A stretch of 64,000 nt of DNA from positions 434,001 to 498,000 of the forward strand of contig NZ_JGZG01000005.1 in the NCBI RefSeq assembly GCF_000741295.1. The letters run 5' to 3'. Positions 45,750-54,703 of this stretch are shown piece by piece (the first letter of the stretch is position 1; each line of letters begins with the position of its first letter). Source of the DNA: Bifidobacterium pseudolongum subsp. globosum. Lineage in GTDB: Bacteria > Actinomycetota > Actinomycetes > Actinomycetales > Bifidobacteriaceae. Position numbers and translations under genes: made by a program. The notes beneath the pieces are model-generated. The model searched no databases. It was given only the letters and a program-made list of their open reading frames with translations, and was not told the DNA's origin.

Positions 45750-47157
45750 GCGGGGTGTCCTTGTCTTCGTCGCCCGTCTCGGGTTCGTTTTCGGTTGCGG
45801 TAGTGCCAGTTTCGTCAGTGCCCTCGACGCTGATGGGCTCCACGACGATCGTGGAGACCTTCTTGCGCCTGCCGACGGAATCGACCGCGGTCAGACGCAG
45901 TCCACGCGTGGTGGCGGTCGACCCGACGATCGGCACACGGCCGAGCAGTTTGGTGAGCAGACCATACACGGTGTCCACATCGTCTTCATCGAGGTCGATC
46001 TCGAAGATCTCCTCGAGCTCGGTGATCGGCGTGCGCGCGGGCATGCTCCATGTGCGCGGGCCGATCTGTTCGGGTTCCGCGTGCTGCGCGTGGTCGTGCT
46101 CGTCGTCGAGTTCCCCTACGATCTGCTCGATCGCGTCCTCGATCGTGACCATGCCGGCGATGCCGCCGTATTCGTCGCTGACGATGGCCACGTGATTGCG
46201 CGTCTGCTGCATCTCGTGGAACAGGTCGTCAGCGGGCTTGGATTCCGGCACATACATCGGCTTGCGCATGATAGACTCGATCGCGCGGGTGAGCGCATCC
46301 GCGTTGAACGCGGTCGCGCGCACGGCGTCCTTGAGATACGCCACGCCGAGCAGGTCGTCGATGTCGCTGCCGATGACCGGCACACGGGAGAAACCGGAGC
46401 GTGAGCACAGCCTGAGGAACGATTCAAGCGTGTCTCCCTGTTCGATGCAGATCATGTCGGTGCGCGGCACCATGATCTCGCGCGTGAGCGTATCGGAGAG
46501 CATGAGCACGTTGCGCAGCATCTGCGAGACCTCGGGGTCGAACCGGTTGCTCTCCACGAGCCGGTCGATCGCCGCCTTGCCCTGCTCGAGCTGGATCTTC
46601 TCCAGCTCCTCGTCGTCGGACAGTTCGGAGGCACGGCGGTGGTGCTGCAGATCGTCCGCGTCGCGTTTGCAGATGAACGGCGTCAGATGCGTCGCCACCG
46701 AGGCGAGCGTGGCGTGCCTGAGCATGATTTCGAGCGGTTTGCTCGAGCCTGCCGTACGCGGACGCATCAGCACCGAGACGACCGCCATGATGAGCGCCGC
46801 GCCCACACCGGACACGAACTGCGCCCAGAACGGGTAATGCAGCAACGACATGATGCACACGACGATCGCGCCGATCAGCACATTGCTCGAGATGCGGAAG
46901 AACGCGCATGCGCTCGCCGTGGGGTACCGGTGCACGATGAGCTGCTGCACGGTGTGGATGCGCTTGATCTTCTTGGCGCGCGTGAACGGCGTGAGTTCAC
47001 CGTCGGTCTGCGTCTCAATCATGAGGTTGTTGAGATTGGCACGGGTGACGCGCGAGACCGCGCTTTCGAGCGCGGCCATCATGAGCGAGAGCCATGCGAA
47101 CAACACCGCGATGACCGCCATGCCCACGATTGCGATAATGCGCAGTTCCTCTGACAT
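45736..47157 (-). CDS. CNNM/CorC-type membrane protein with CBS domains (HlyC/CorC family)
   Basis: A 473-residue protein: an N-terminal DUF21/CNNM membrane domain with four hydrophobic segments (residues about 5-30 and 60-160), a paired CBS domain (REIMVPRTDMICIEQGDTLESF is split here as REIMVPRTDMICIE; then VAIVSDEYGGIAGMVTIED) and a C-terminal CorC_HlyC domain. A ~35-residue acidic tail ends the protein. Homologues take part in Mg2+ (and cobalt) homeostasis; haemolysin is a historical label. The ATG at 47157 follows AAGGA. It lies between ybeY and era. Confidence 0.92.
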   Translation of the reverse strand: MSEELRIIAIVGMAVIAVLFAWLSLMMAALESAVSRVTRANLNNLMIETQTDGELTPFTRAKKIKRIHTVQQLIVHRYPTASACAFFRISSNVLIGAIVVCIMSLLHYPFWAQFVSGVGAALIMAVVSVLMRPRTAGSSKPLEIMLRHATLASVATHLTPFICKRDADDLQHHRRASELSDDEELEKIQLEQGKAAIDRLVESNRFDPEVSQMLRNVLMLSDTLTREIMVPRTDMICIEQGDTLESFLRLCSRSGFSRVPVIGSDIDDLLGVAYLKDAVRATAFNADALTRAIESIMRKPMYVPESKPADDLFHEMQQTRNHVAIVSDEYGGIAGMVTIEDAIEQIVGELDDEHDHAQHAEPEQIGPRTWSMPARTPITELEEIFEIDLDEDDVDTVYGLLTKLLGRVPIVGSTATTRGLRLTAVDSVGRRKKVSTIVVEPISVEGTDETGTTATENEPETGDEDKDTPHDEQ

Positions 47158-47169
47158 AGTTCCTTCCAA

Positions 47170-47715
47170 TCAGTGGCCTAGTTGACGGTCGGTGCCATAC
47201 CGTTGCTCGTAGAGGGCCAACGCGTCCGTGGCGTCTTGTGGTACGAGCGCCACCCATGCGTTGCCTTGATGGAGCGCGAAGAACGTGAGCAGCAGCTGGC
47301 GCTGGAGCCCGAACATCTGGCGTTCCTGCTCCGGCGTGCGGTGATCGTAGCCCAGCAGGTGCAGGATGCCGTGGATCGTGAGCAGCAGCATCTCCTCCAT
47401 GGTGCTGTGCCCTGCGGCAGCGGCCTGCTGCGCCGCCACCCATGGGCAGATCACGATGTCGCCGAGCACGCCTTCGACGACGGTGCGGCCGTCGCCTGGG
47501 CGCAGCTCGTCCATCGGGAAGCTCATCACGTCGGTGGGGCCCCGCAGGTTCATCCAGCGTTCGTGCAGCGTGGCGATCGGCTCTGGATCTACGAACATGA
47601 TCGCCAGATCTGATTGGGTGCTCACGCGCATCTGGTCGAGCACCCATACCCCTAGGTCGGAAAACACCTTGGGGTCGATGATCCACTCGGTCTCATTGGT
47701 CACTTCCACGCTCAT
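47170..47715 (-). CDS. ybeY: Endoribonuclease YbeY
   Basis: A 181-residue zinc metalloprotein required for rRNA maturation and ribosome quality control. The zinc motif [11 protein letters not shown] supplies the three histidines, and [10 protein letters not shown] and LGDIVICP are conserved. The start overlaps the phoH stop by 4 bases (ATGA), the usual phoH-ybeY coupling. Confidence 0.96.
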   Translation of the reverse strand: MSVEVTNETEWIIDPKVFSDLGVWVLDQMRVSTQSDLAIMFVDPEPIATLHERWMNLRGPTDVMSFPMDELRPGDGRTVVEGVLGDIVICPWVAAQQAAAAGHSTMEEMLLLTIHGILHLLGYDHRTPEQERQMFGLQRQLLLTFFALHQGNAWVALVPQDATDALALYEQRYGTDRQLGH

Positions 47716-48839
47716 TGCGCGCCGTCCTTCCCCTCATGCTGCGCTGTCGCCCCGGCCGCGCGTTGCGCCGCACGGGCCGCACGGGCCGCGTCGTAACGAT
47801 CGTAGGCGTCGACGATGCGGCCGACGAGGGCATGGCGCACCACGTCCGCGGCGCCCAGATGCACGAACGCGATGTCGTCGATGCCGCGGAGCACGCGTTC
47901 GATTGTGGCCAGTCCCGACCGGGGCGCGGCCAAGTCGACCTGGGTGATGTCGCCGGTCACCACCATCTTCGTGTTGAATCCCAATCGCGTCAAGAACATC
48001 TTCATCTGCTGCGCGGTCGTGTTCTGCGCTTCGTCGAGGATCACATACGCGTCGTTGAGCGTGCGGCCGCGCATGTAGGCGAGCGGCGCCACTTCGATTG
48101 TGCCGTCGTCGAGCAGCGCGCGCATGCGCTCCGGACCGAACATGTCGGACAGGGCGTCGTACAGGGGGCGCAGATACGGGTCCACCTTCTCGTTGAGCGA
48201 ACCGGGCAGGAACCCGAGGTTCTCCCCCGCTTCCACGGCGGGACGTGTCAGGATGATGCGCCGCACCTGGCCTTCCTGGAACGCGCGCACGGCCTTGGCC
48301 ACCGCCAAGTAGGTCTTGCCGGTGCCGGCCGGGCCGATGCCGAATGTGATGGTGTGCTCGTCGATCGCCTGCACATAGCCCGCCTGCCCCAAGGTCTTGG
48401 GACGCACCGGATACCCGGCGGCATAGGTGATCACGCCGGGCGTATGCGGTTTGCGGTAGGTGCCGCGCGCGTCACGGGCATCGTCGCGGCGCAGGGCGCG
48501 CGCCCGGCGCACCTTGTCGGTTGCCGCGCCATGGCCAGGGGCCTCGTCGCGCACCGTGTTCGACAGCACACGCTGGTCGAGCATGCGGCGCGCCGTCACC
48601 GCATCCATCGGCTCGCGGTAGGCCGCGTCGATGATCGTGTGCAACATGTCCTCGGCTTCGCTCGCCTCGCTCTCCCCCGCACGTGACGTGGACCTGATTG
48701 TCACATCCAGTCCGCGGATGTGCATCGTGATGTGTGTGAACGCATGTTCGAGCTCGCGGATGACCTCGTCGTTGGGTCCCAGGACCCGCACGGTGTCGAG
48801 CTGTTCGGGAATGCGTACCGTTCTGGTTGTAGTTGCCAC
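47712..48839 (-). CDS. phoH: PhoH-family ATPase
   Basis: About 375 residues, with a P-loop [16 protein letters not shown] and Walker B region [20 protein letters not shown]. PhoH-like proteins are predicted RNA-linked ATPases that work with YbeY. Two adjacent GTG codons can serve as start; 48839 is preferred because it is 4 bases from AGAGG, whereas 48842 is only 1 base from it. It precedes ybeY, corC and era in the probable operon. Confidence 0.94.
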   Translation of the reverse strand: MATTTRTVRIPEQLDTVRVLGPNDEVIRELEHAFTHITMHIRGLDVTIRSTSRAGESEASEAEDMLHTIIDAAYREPMDAVTARRMLDQRVLSNTVRDEAPGHGAATDKVRRARALRRDDARDARGTYRKPHTPGVITYAAGYPVRPKTLGQAGYVQAIDEHTITFGIGPAGTGKTYLAVAKAVRAFQEGQVRRIILTRPAVEAGENLGFLPGSLNEKVDPYLRPLYDALSDMFGPERMRALLDDGTIEVAPLAYMRGRTLNDAYVILDEAQNTTAQQMKMFLTRLGFNTKMVVTGDITQVDLAAPRSGLATIERVLRGIDDIAFVHLGAADVVRHALVGRIVDAYDRYDAARAARAAQRAAGATAQHEGKDGAQ

Positions 48840-48919
48840 CACACCTCTTCTATGTTGTGTGTTCGATTGTTGCAGTGCTGTTGACCGCTATGGCTGCATG
48901 TGGCCAGCGGCGGGGCCTC

Positions 48920-49255
48920 TTACTCGTCGAGCGGCTCGCCGGTGAGCACATGCCCATGGACATGGAAGACGGTCTGGCCGGCTTCTTGGCCTGTGTTGAA
49001 GATCAGTCGGTAGGCGCCGTCGTATTCGCGGTTGGCGATGAGCTGTGCCACTTCGACCATGTGCGCCAGCAGCGCCGGGTTGCCCTTGGCGAGCTCGCCC
49101 ACATTGGCGTAATGGTCGCGGGGCACCACCAGCACATGGACCTTCGCCTTGGGGTTGATGTCTTTGAACGCATAGGTGGTCGCGTCCTCATACACCTTTT
49201 CGCTGGGGATCTCGCAATTGATGATCTTGCAAAACAAGCATTCGGAATCCTGCAT
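48920..49255 (-). CDS. HIT-family protein (HinT-like)
   Basis: A 111-residue histidine-triad protein. The catalytic triad motif HVHGHVL is at the C-terminus, ECLFCKI near the N-terminus. HinT proteins hydrolyse nucleoside phosphoramidates and aminoacyl-AMP. It is 80 bases upstream of phoH on the same strand. Confidence 0.95.
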   Translation of the reverse strand: MQDSECLFCKIINCEIPSEKVYEDATTYAFKDINPKAKVHVLVVPRDHYANVGELAKGNPALLAHMVEVAQLIANREYDGAYRLIFNTGQEAGQTVFHVHGHVLTGEPLDE

Positions 49256-49425
49256 TCCCGCCTTCTCCTTGCTTCGGTCTTCTGTTGGAACGCGGTGCGG
49301 CGCACCGGCTCCATGCTATTGCGTCGCTAGGATAAACAGCGCGGCGGGGCATCGTATTCCTCGACACATGGCCGCGCCCCGGCGTGCATCATGCCGTGCG
49401 CGCAGGTGCCGGGCCATGGATAGCA

Positions 49426-49462
49426 AAAAGGCCGGTCCGCACTCGATATGCGAACCGGCCTT
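49426..49462 (-). terminator. Terminator after tRNA-Leu
   Basis: A 9-bp GC-rich stem AAGGCCGGT/ACCGGCCTT, extended by further pairs toward the loop, followed on the minus strand by TTTTT, 6 bases past the tRNA. Confidence 0.9.
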
Positions 49463-49467
49463 ACCGG

Positions 49468-49555
49468 TGTCCGGAGCGGGACTTGAACCCGCACGCCTGT
49501 ATAAAATAGGCACTAGCACCTCAAGCTAGCGCGTCTACCATTCCGCCACCCGGAC
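49468..49555 (-). tRNA. tRNA-Leu (anticodon GAG)
   Basis: A complete class II tRNA with a long variable arm. Acceptor GTCCGGG pairs with TCCGGAC; the anticodon stem CTAGC/GCTAG holds the loop TTGAGGT, so the anticodon is GAG, reading CUC and CUU. The T-arm has GGTTCAAGTCC. Only CC of the 3' end appears to be encoded and the terminal A is not. It is unpaired with other tRNAs and followed by a strong terminator. Confidence 0.96.
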
Positions 49556-49650
49556 AGGTGCGTTGCTTGGCAACAGAAAGAAACTATAAGGGCTTTCACG
49601 TGAATACGCAAATCTCGGCGTGTCGCGCCCGGTACGGTAGCCTTGTAGGC

Positions 49651-50448
49651 ATGACACAACCGTTGTTTATCGTGGATTCCAGCACCGATGACTCCCCGTT
49701 GAACCGTGACGCGCTGCGCTCTGGCTGGACGATGGCGTTGCCCGATGCCGTCAAACGCCACGCGATCCAATCCATGCGCCTGCACGAGGGCGATGCACTG
49801 CAGATATCGGACGGGGCCGGATTGCGCATCGACGCGACGGTGGCCGACGAACGCGCCGGCACGGTCCTCGTCGAGTCATTCACCCAAGAGGACGCACCAA
49901 CGGTGCGGTTGGCGCTTGTGCAGGCCCTCGCCAAGAACGGCCATGACGAGCAGGCCATCGACACGGCCACGCAGATCGGCGTGGATGATGTGTTCCCCTG
50001 GCAGTCCGACCGTGCGATCGCCCGCTACAAGGCGGGGCGCACCGACCGCAAATGGGCGCAGACACTGCGCGCCGCCACCGAACAGTCACGCCGCGCGTTC
50101 ATGCCGGCATTGCACGATTGCATGACGAGCAAGCAGTTGCTGGCGCAATGCCGCCGCGCCGCCGTCAACGGCGATGTGGTCATCGTGCTGCATCAGGACG
50201 CCACCGTGGGCTGGAGCGACGTGGAACAGCGTGTGGAGGCGCTCATGGAGCGCAGCCTCGCCGACGGCAAGACGCGCACCGTCTATGTCGTCGTCGGGCC
50301 GGAAGGCGGCATCAGCGACCAAGAGATCGAGGCGCTCACGTCGGCGGGTGCGGACGCCTGCATCCTCGGCGCCAACATCCTGCGCGCCTCCACCGCAGGC
50401 CCAGTGGCATTGAGCCTGCTGTCACGCACGCTCGGGCGCTTTGCGTGA
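49651..50448 (+). CDS. rsmE: 16S rRNA (uracil-N3)-methyltransferase RsmE
   Basis: A 265-residue SPOUT enzyme that methylates U1498 of 16S rRNA. The SAM-knot motifs are VVVGPEGGISDQEIEAL and LGANILRASTAGPVALS; RAATEQSRRAFMP is the conserved RxxEQ region. The ATG at 49651 is chosen by homology. No good binding site precedes it, and there is only ~95 bases to the tRNA promoter region, so a short or leaderless transcript is likely. Confidence 0.94.
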   Translation: MTQPLFIVDSSTDDSPLNRDALRSGWTMALPDAVKRHAIQSMRLHEGDALQISDGAGLRIDATVADERAGTVLVESFTQEDAPTVRLALVQALAKNGHDEQAIDTATQIGVDDVFPWQSDRAIARYKAGRTDRKWAQTLRAATEQSRRAFMPALHDCMTSKQLLAQCRRAAVNGDVVIVLHQDATVGWSDVEQRVEALMERSLADGKTRTVYVVVGPEGGISDQEIEALTSAGADACILGANILRASTAGPVALSLLSRTLGRFA

Positions 50449-50502
50449 TACGGTGAGCCGTGGCATTCGAACCACACCCATGGGCCCCGGGAGGCATACA
50501 TC

Positions 50503-51375
50503 ATGCAGATCATCGACATCGATTCGATTGACGACGAACGCGTGGCGGCGTACACGAACCTCACCGAACTGCAGCTGCGCAACAGGCTCGAACCACAAAA
50601 GGGCATCTTCATCGCCGAATCCCCCAAGGTGATCGACCGGGCGCTCGCCGCAGGGCGCGAACCGCTGTCACTGCTCGTGGAACGCCCTTGGCTTGAAGGC
50701 ATGGCGGACACGTTCGCGTTCATCGACGCCCATTGGGGGCCCGACGTGCCAGTGTTCGTGGCTTCCCCCGACCAGTTGTGCCAACTCACCGGCTACCGGC
50801 TGCACCGTGGCGCGCTCGCCGCGATGCGCCGCTGGCCGTTGCCGTCCGTGGCCGAGGTCACTACGCACGCAAAGCGCATCGCGGTGTTGGAGAACATCGT
50901 GGACCACACCAATGTGGGCGCCATCATGCGTTCCGCCGCGGCCCTTGATGTGGACGCGGTGCTCGTGACGCCGTCCTGCGCTGACCCGCTGTACCGGCGT
51001 GCGGTGCGCGTGTCGATGGGCACCGTGTTCCAGGTGCCATGGACGCGCATCGGCGGTGATGACACCCATTACTGGCCATGGCAGGGGCTCAAGGAACTCC
51101 ATGACCTGGGCTTCACCACGGCGGCAATGGCGCTCGACGACGATTCGATCAGCCTCGACGAACTCGTGCGCCGGCTGCACCTGCCCATGGGCGCACCGGA
51201 TGCGGTCGACAGGCTTGCGCTCATCTTCGGCACCGAAGGAGACGGGCTGTCGCACCATACGATCGCCCAGTCCGACCTCACCGTACGCATACCCATGAGC
51301 CATGGGGTCGATTCGCTCAATGTGGCCGCGTCGAGCGCCGTGGCGTTCTACAGCACCCGCGTGCGGCAGAACTGA
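50503..51375 (+). CDS. SpoU/TrmH-family RNA 2'-O-methyltransferase
   Basis: A 290-residue SPOUT methyltransferase with an N-terminal substrate-binding part. Motif 1 is ENIVDHTNVGAIMRSA, motif 2 LIFGTEGDGLS, motif 3 IPMSHGVDSLNVAASSAVA; all are complete. The target nucleotide (23S rRNA or tRNA) cannot be told. It follows rsmE by 54 bases and its TGA stop abuts the sufT stop codon with no gap. Confidence 0.92.
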   Translation: MQIIDIDSIDDERVAAYTNLTELQLRNRLEPQKGIFIAESPKVIDRALAAGREPLSLLVERPWLEGMADTFAFIDAHWGPDVPVFVASPDQLCQLTGYRLHRGALAAMRRWPLPSVAEVTTHAKRIAVLENIVDHTNVGAIMRSAAALDVDAVLVTPSCADPLYRRAVRVSMGTVFQVPWTRIGGDDTHYWPWQGLKELHDLGFTTAAMALDDDSISLDELVRRLHLPMGAPDAVDRLALIFGTEGDGLSHHTIAQSDLTVRIPMSHGVDSLNVAASSAVAFYSTRVRQN

Positions 51376-51933
51376 TCAGTACGTGGGCATCGAGTCGAGG
51401 TTGAACCCGAGCGCGGCGAGCTGTTCACGGCCCTCGGGCGTGATCTTCTCGACACTCCAACGCGGCGTCCACGTCCAATCGATGCGGAATTCCTCGACAA
51501 GACCGGCCAGTGTGCTCGCGCATTCGTCCTCGATGAGGTCGGTGAGCGGGCATGCCGGCGTTGTCAGCGTCATCGTGATGATCGCGCGTCCCAGCTCGTC
51601 GATCTCGATGCCATAGACCAAGCCCAGATCCACGACGTCGATGCCGAGCTCCGGATCGATCACCTGATGGAGGGCCTCACGCACATCGGCGGCCGTGGCA
51701 CGGCCGATCTCATCGACGGCTTTGAGCGGAATCTCGCCATCCCCTTGGCAACCGCACCCCTGGCCGCCGCAACAGCCGTCATCCTTGCCGTGGCCGCGCA
51801 CACCATTCACATCCACGTCCTTCGCCAACGACGGGTTGGCCATGATCGCCTGCGCCGCCTGCTCGTCGTTTACCACACTGTTCACCGCATCGAAAATCGT
51901 CGCCTGCGGACCTGGCACCAGATTGTCGCTCAT
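51376..51933 (-). CDS. sufT: SufT-like MIP18/PaaD-family Fe-S assembly protein with Cys-rich insert
   Basis: A 185-residue protein. The C-terminal ~105 residues are the MIP18/DUF59 domain: VIDPELGIDVVDLGLVY and TMTLTTPACPLTDLI, with the conserved cysteine in the latter. SufT proteins help mature Fe-S proteins. The N-terminal ~80 residues are an extension with DDGCCGGQGCGCQ (Cys54, 55, 60, 62), which looks like a small metal or cluster site. It is the last gene of the suf operon; GAGGTG precedes the ATG at 51933. Confidence 0.92.
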   Translation of the reverse strand: MSDNLVPGPQATIFDAVNSVVNDEQAAQAIMANPSLAKDVDVNGVRGHGKDDGCCGGQGCGCQGDGEIPLKAVDEIGRATAADVREALHQVIDPELGIDVVDLGLVYGIEIDELGRAIITMTLTTPACPLTDLIEDECASTLAGLVEEFRIDWTWTPRWSVEKITPEGREQLAALGFNLDSMPTY

Positions 51934-52015
51934 CGCGCACCTCATTTCCTGTAACGTGGGCGCACCGGTGCATGGTGCGCCCACATGGTTGAGTTATCGA
52001 AGTTCACAGCAGGCG

Positions 52016-52558
52016 TCACGCCTGCGCCAATGCCCTGGCCATCGAATCCTTGAGGCCTTCCCACCCCAGCAACGCACATTTGATGCGCATCGGGTATTTC
52101 GAAACGCCTTGGAACACAATCGCGTCACCAAGCTCATCTGCTTTGGCGTCCTCGGCCAGCCCGGCGCCGCGCGACTCCATCAGCGCGTGGAACGTACGGA
52201 ACAGGTCCATCGCCTCGTCCACGGTGCGGCCCTCCACCAGGTCGACCATGATCGACAGGCTCGCCTGCGAGATCGAGCAGCCGTGGCCATCCCACACCAC
52301 CCGTTCGATGCGGTGCGGTACGGCGTCGGACACGTCCACATGGATCGTCGCCTCATCGCCGCATGTCGGGTTGAACTGGTGGGATTCGCCGGCCGCACAT
52401 GCCTCATGGGGGGCCATGACCGTGCTCTCCCCCGCGCTCACGGCCTCATCCGTGAGGTCGGGGGCGAATGCAACACGGCCCGAAGGGTGCTTCGAGGCTT
52501 CGAGGATGACCTCCTGGTACATCTGTTCCAAACCGTCGTCCTGTGCCATTGGCATCAT
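52016..52558 (-). CDS. sufU: SUF system zinc-dependent sulfurtransferase SufU
   Basis: A 180-residue NifU/IscU-fold protein. Zinc ligands are NPTCGD (Cys and Asp), GHGCSISQAS (Cys) and MRIKCALLGW (Cys), the SufU pattern of Gram-positives. It accepts sulfur from SufS. There is an insertion of roughly 25 residues before NPTCGD (with MAPHEACAAGESH) compared with B. subtilis SufU. ATG 52558 has AAAGG upstream; ATG 52555 and an upstream 52582 are alternatives. Confidence 0.94.
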   Translation of the reverse strand: MMPMAQDDGLEQMYQEVILEASKHPSGRVAFAPDLTDEAVSAGESTVMAPHEACAAGESHQFNPTCGDEATIHVDVSDAVPHRIERVVWDGHGCSISQASLSIMVDLVEGRTVDEAMDLFRTFHALMESRGAGLAEDAKADELGDAIVFQGVSKYPMRIKCALLGWEGLKDSMARALAQA

Positions 52559-52615
52559 GCCCGCCTTTCCTGCATGCAACATTGTTCCATTGTGTCCAAC
52601 CGGCCCCGCGCCGCA

Positions 52616-53905
52616 CTATTCCGCGCGCGTGCCGCCCACCCCGAAAAACGGGCGCACACCGGCCACGGCGTCGAGCAACGCATGCACGTCGTCCATGGTG
52701 TTGTACACACCGAGTGATGCACGATTCGACGCATAGACGCCGAAATGCCGGTGCACGGGCTGCGCGCAATGGTGGCCGACGCGGATCGCGATGCCCTGCG
52801 CGTCGATGTACTGCCCCACATCGTGCGGATGCACGCCTTCGACTTCGAACGCCACCGTGCCGATGCGCGCAGTGGCGCTCATGGGCCCGAGGATGCGCAC
52901 ACCGGGGATGTCCCCGAGCCGCAGCAGTTCGCTCGTCAAGGCCTGCTCGTGTCCGGCGACGGCGTCCATGCCGATGGACTGCAACCACTGAGCGGCCACA
53001 CCCGCGGCCACGACCTGCGCCACCGGCTGTGTGCCGGCCTCGAACCGGGCCGGCGGATCCATGTATTGCGCGGGTTTGTCCATCCACGCCAGTTCGACCA
53101 TCGAGCCGCCGAACCATGCCGGGGGTAGTGCTTCGAGCAGCTCACGGCGCCCATACAGGAACCCGGCCCCGGTCGGCCCATACATCTTGTGGGCGCTGAA
53201 CGCGGCGAAATCGACGTCGAGCGCGTGGAAGTCCACCGGCAGATGCGGCACCGACTGGCAGGCGTCGAGCACGAACACGGCGCCCACCTCGTGCGCTCGA
53301 CGCACGACGGGGGCCAGATCGGTGATGGCGCCGGTCACATTGCCCACATGGGTCATCGCCACGACCTTCGTACGGTCGGTGATCACCTCGTCGGCGGTGT
53401 CGGTGCGGATACGCCCCTCGTCGTCGAGCGCGAGCCATGTGAGCGTGGCGCCCGTGCGCGCAGCAAGCTCCTGGAACGGTAACAGCACGGAATGGTGTTC
53501 GGCCTGCGAGACGACGATCTCGTCGCCCGGCCCGAGCGCGAACCGCCGTGCGGCGGCCGGCCCGCGACCCATCGAGGCATAGCCAAAGGCGGTGGCGAGC
53601 AGATTGAGGCCCGCGGTGGCGCCGGCGGTCACCACAAGCTCTTCGTGCCCCTCTTCGGCCGAAGCGCCGACGAAGCGGGCCATGGCGGCACGGGCGTCTT
53701 CGAACGCGACCGTGCTGCGCGCGGCGAGCTCATGGGCGCCACGGTGCACGCCCGCGTTGATTGACTCGTAGAACCCGCTTTCCGCATCAATCACGGCCTG
53801 CGGTTTCTGGGCCGTGGCCGCCGAATCCAAATACACCAACGGGCGACCATGGACCTGCTGGTCCAGGATTGGGAACTGCCGGCGAATCGCCTCGAAATCT
53901 GCCAT
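52616..53905 (-). CDS. sufS: Cysteine desulfurase SufS
   Basis: A 429-residue PLP enzyme of group II that mobilises sulfur from cysteine. The PLP lysine is in AFSAHKMYGPTG, the PLP-histidine in SQAEHHSVLLP, and the catalytic cysteine in RVGHHCAQPVH. The ATG at 53905 follows GGAG. It lies 15 bases downstream of sufC and its partner sufU is next. Confidence 0.96.
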   Translation of the reverse strand: MADFEAIRRQFPILDQQVHGRPLVYLDSAATAQKPQAVIDAESGFYESINAGVHRGAHELAARSTVAFEDARAAMARFVGASAEEGHEELVVTAGATAGLNLLATAFGYASMGRGPAAARRFALGPGDEIVVSQAEHHSVLLPFQELAARTGATLTWLALDDEGRIRTDTADEVITDRTKVVAMTHVGNVTGAITDLAPVVRRAHEVGAVFVLDACQSVPHLPVDFHALDVDFAAFSAHKMYGPTGAGFLYGRRELLEALPPAWFGGSMVELAWMDKPAQYMDPPARFEAGTQPVAQVVAAGVAAQWLQSIGMDAVAGHEQALTSELLRLGDIPGVRILGPMSATARIGTVAFEVEGVHPHDVGQYIDAQGIAIRVGHHCAQPVHRHFGVYASNRASLGVYNTMDDVHALLDAVAGVRPFFGVGGTRAE

Positions 53906-53920
53906 CGCGCACTCCAAAAG

Positions 53921-54700
53921 TCAGGCCAGGGCGGACTCGGAATCCGAGCCTTCCGGCAGGTATTCGTCGTACCCACGCTCCTCGAGCTCATCCGCAAGCT
54001 CGGGGCCGCCGGTCTTGACGAAATGACCGTCGGCGAACACATGCACGATGTCGGGCTTGATGTACTTGAGGATGCGCGTGTAGTGCGTGACCATGAGAAT
54101 GCCGAAATCGTTCGCTTCCTTGGCGCGGTTGACGCCTTCGGACACGATGCGCAGCGCATCAACGTCCAGGCCGGAATCGGTTTCGTCGAGGATTGCGAAC
54201 TTCGGCTTGAGCAGTTCGAGCTGCAGCACTTCGGCGCGCTTCTTCTCACCGCCGGAGAATCCTTCGTTGACCGAACGAGTGGCGAATTTCGGATCCATCT
54301 TGAGGCGCTTCATCGCCTCGGTGAGCTCCTTGGTCCATGTGCGGATCGCCGGAGCCTTGCCGTCGATCTCGGTTTTCGCGGTGCGCAGGAAGTTCGTCAT
54401 CGAGACGCCCGGCACCTCGACCGGGTACTGCATGGCGAGGAACAGGCCCGCCTTAGCGCGCTCATCCGGCGTCATGAGCAGGATGTCTTCGCCGTCGAGC
54501 AGCACCTGCCCGGAATCGACCTCGTACTTGGGGTGGCCGGCGAGCGTGTAGGCGAGCGTCGACTTGCCCGAGCCGTTGGGGCCCATGATCGCGTGCGTCT
54601 CGCCCGAATTGACGGTCAGGTTCACGCCGCGCAGGATCTGCTTGCGCCCTTCCTTGGTTTCCACCGAGGCGTACAGGTCTTTGATTTCAAGAGTGGACAT
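53921..54700 (-). CDS. sufC: Fe-S cluster assembly ATPase SufC
   Basis: A 259-residue ABC ATPase: Walker A GPNGSGKSTL, signature FSGGEKKRAEVL, Walker B FAILDETDSGLDVDAL, and the SufC-typical MVTHYTRIL H-loop. It powers the SufBCD scaffold complex. Spacing of only 3 bases from sufD. Confidence 0.97.
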   Translation of the reverse strand: MSTLEIKDLYASVETKEGRKQILRGVNLTVNSGETHAIMGPNGSGKSTLAYTLAGHPKYEVDSGQVLLDGEDILLMTPDERAKAGLFLAMQYPVEVPGVSMTNFLRTAKTEIDGKAPAIRTWTKELTEAMKRLKMDPKFATRSVNEGFSGGEKKRAEVLQLELLKPKFAILDETDSGLDVDALRIVSEGVNRAKEANDFGILMVTHYTRILKYIKPDIVHVFADGHFVKTGGPELADELEERGYDEYLPEGSDSESALA

Positions 54701-54703
54701 CGC

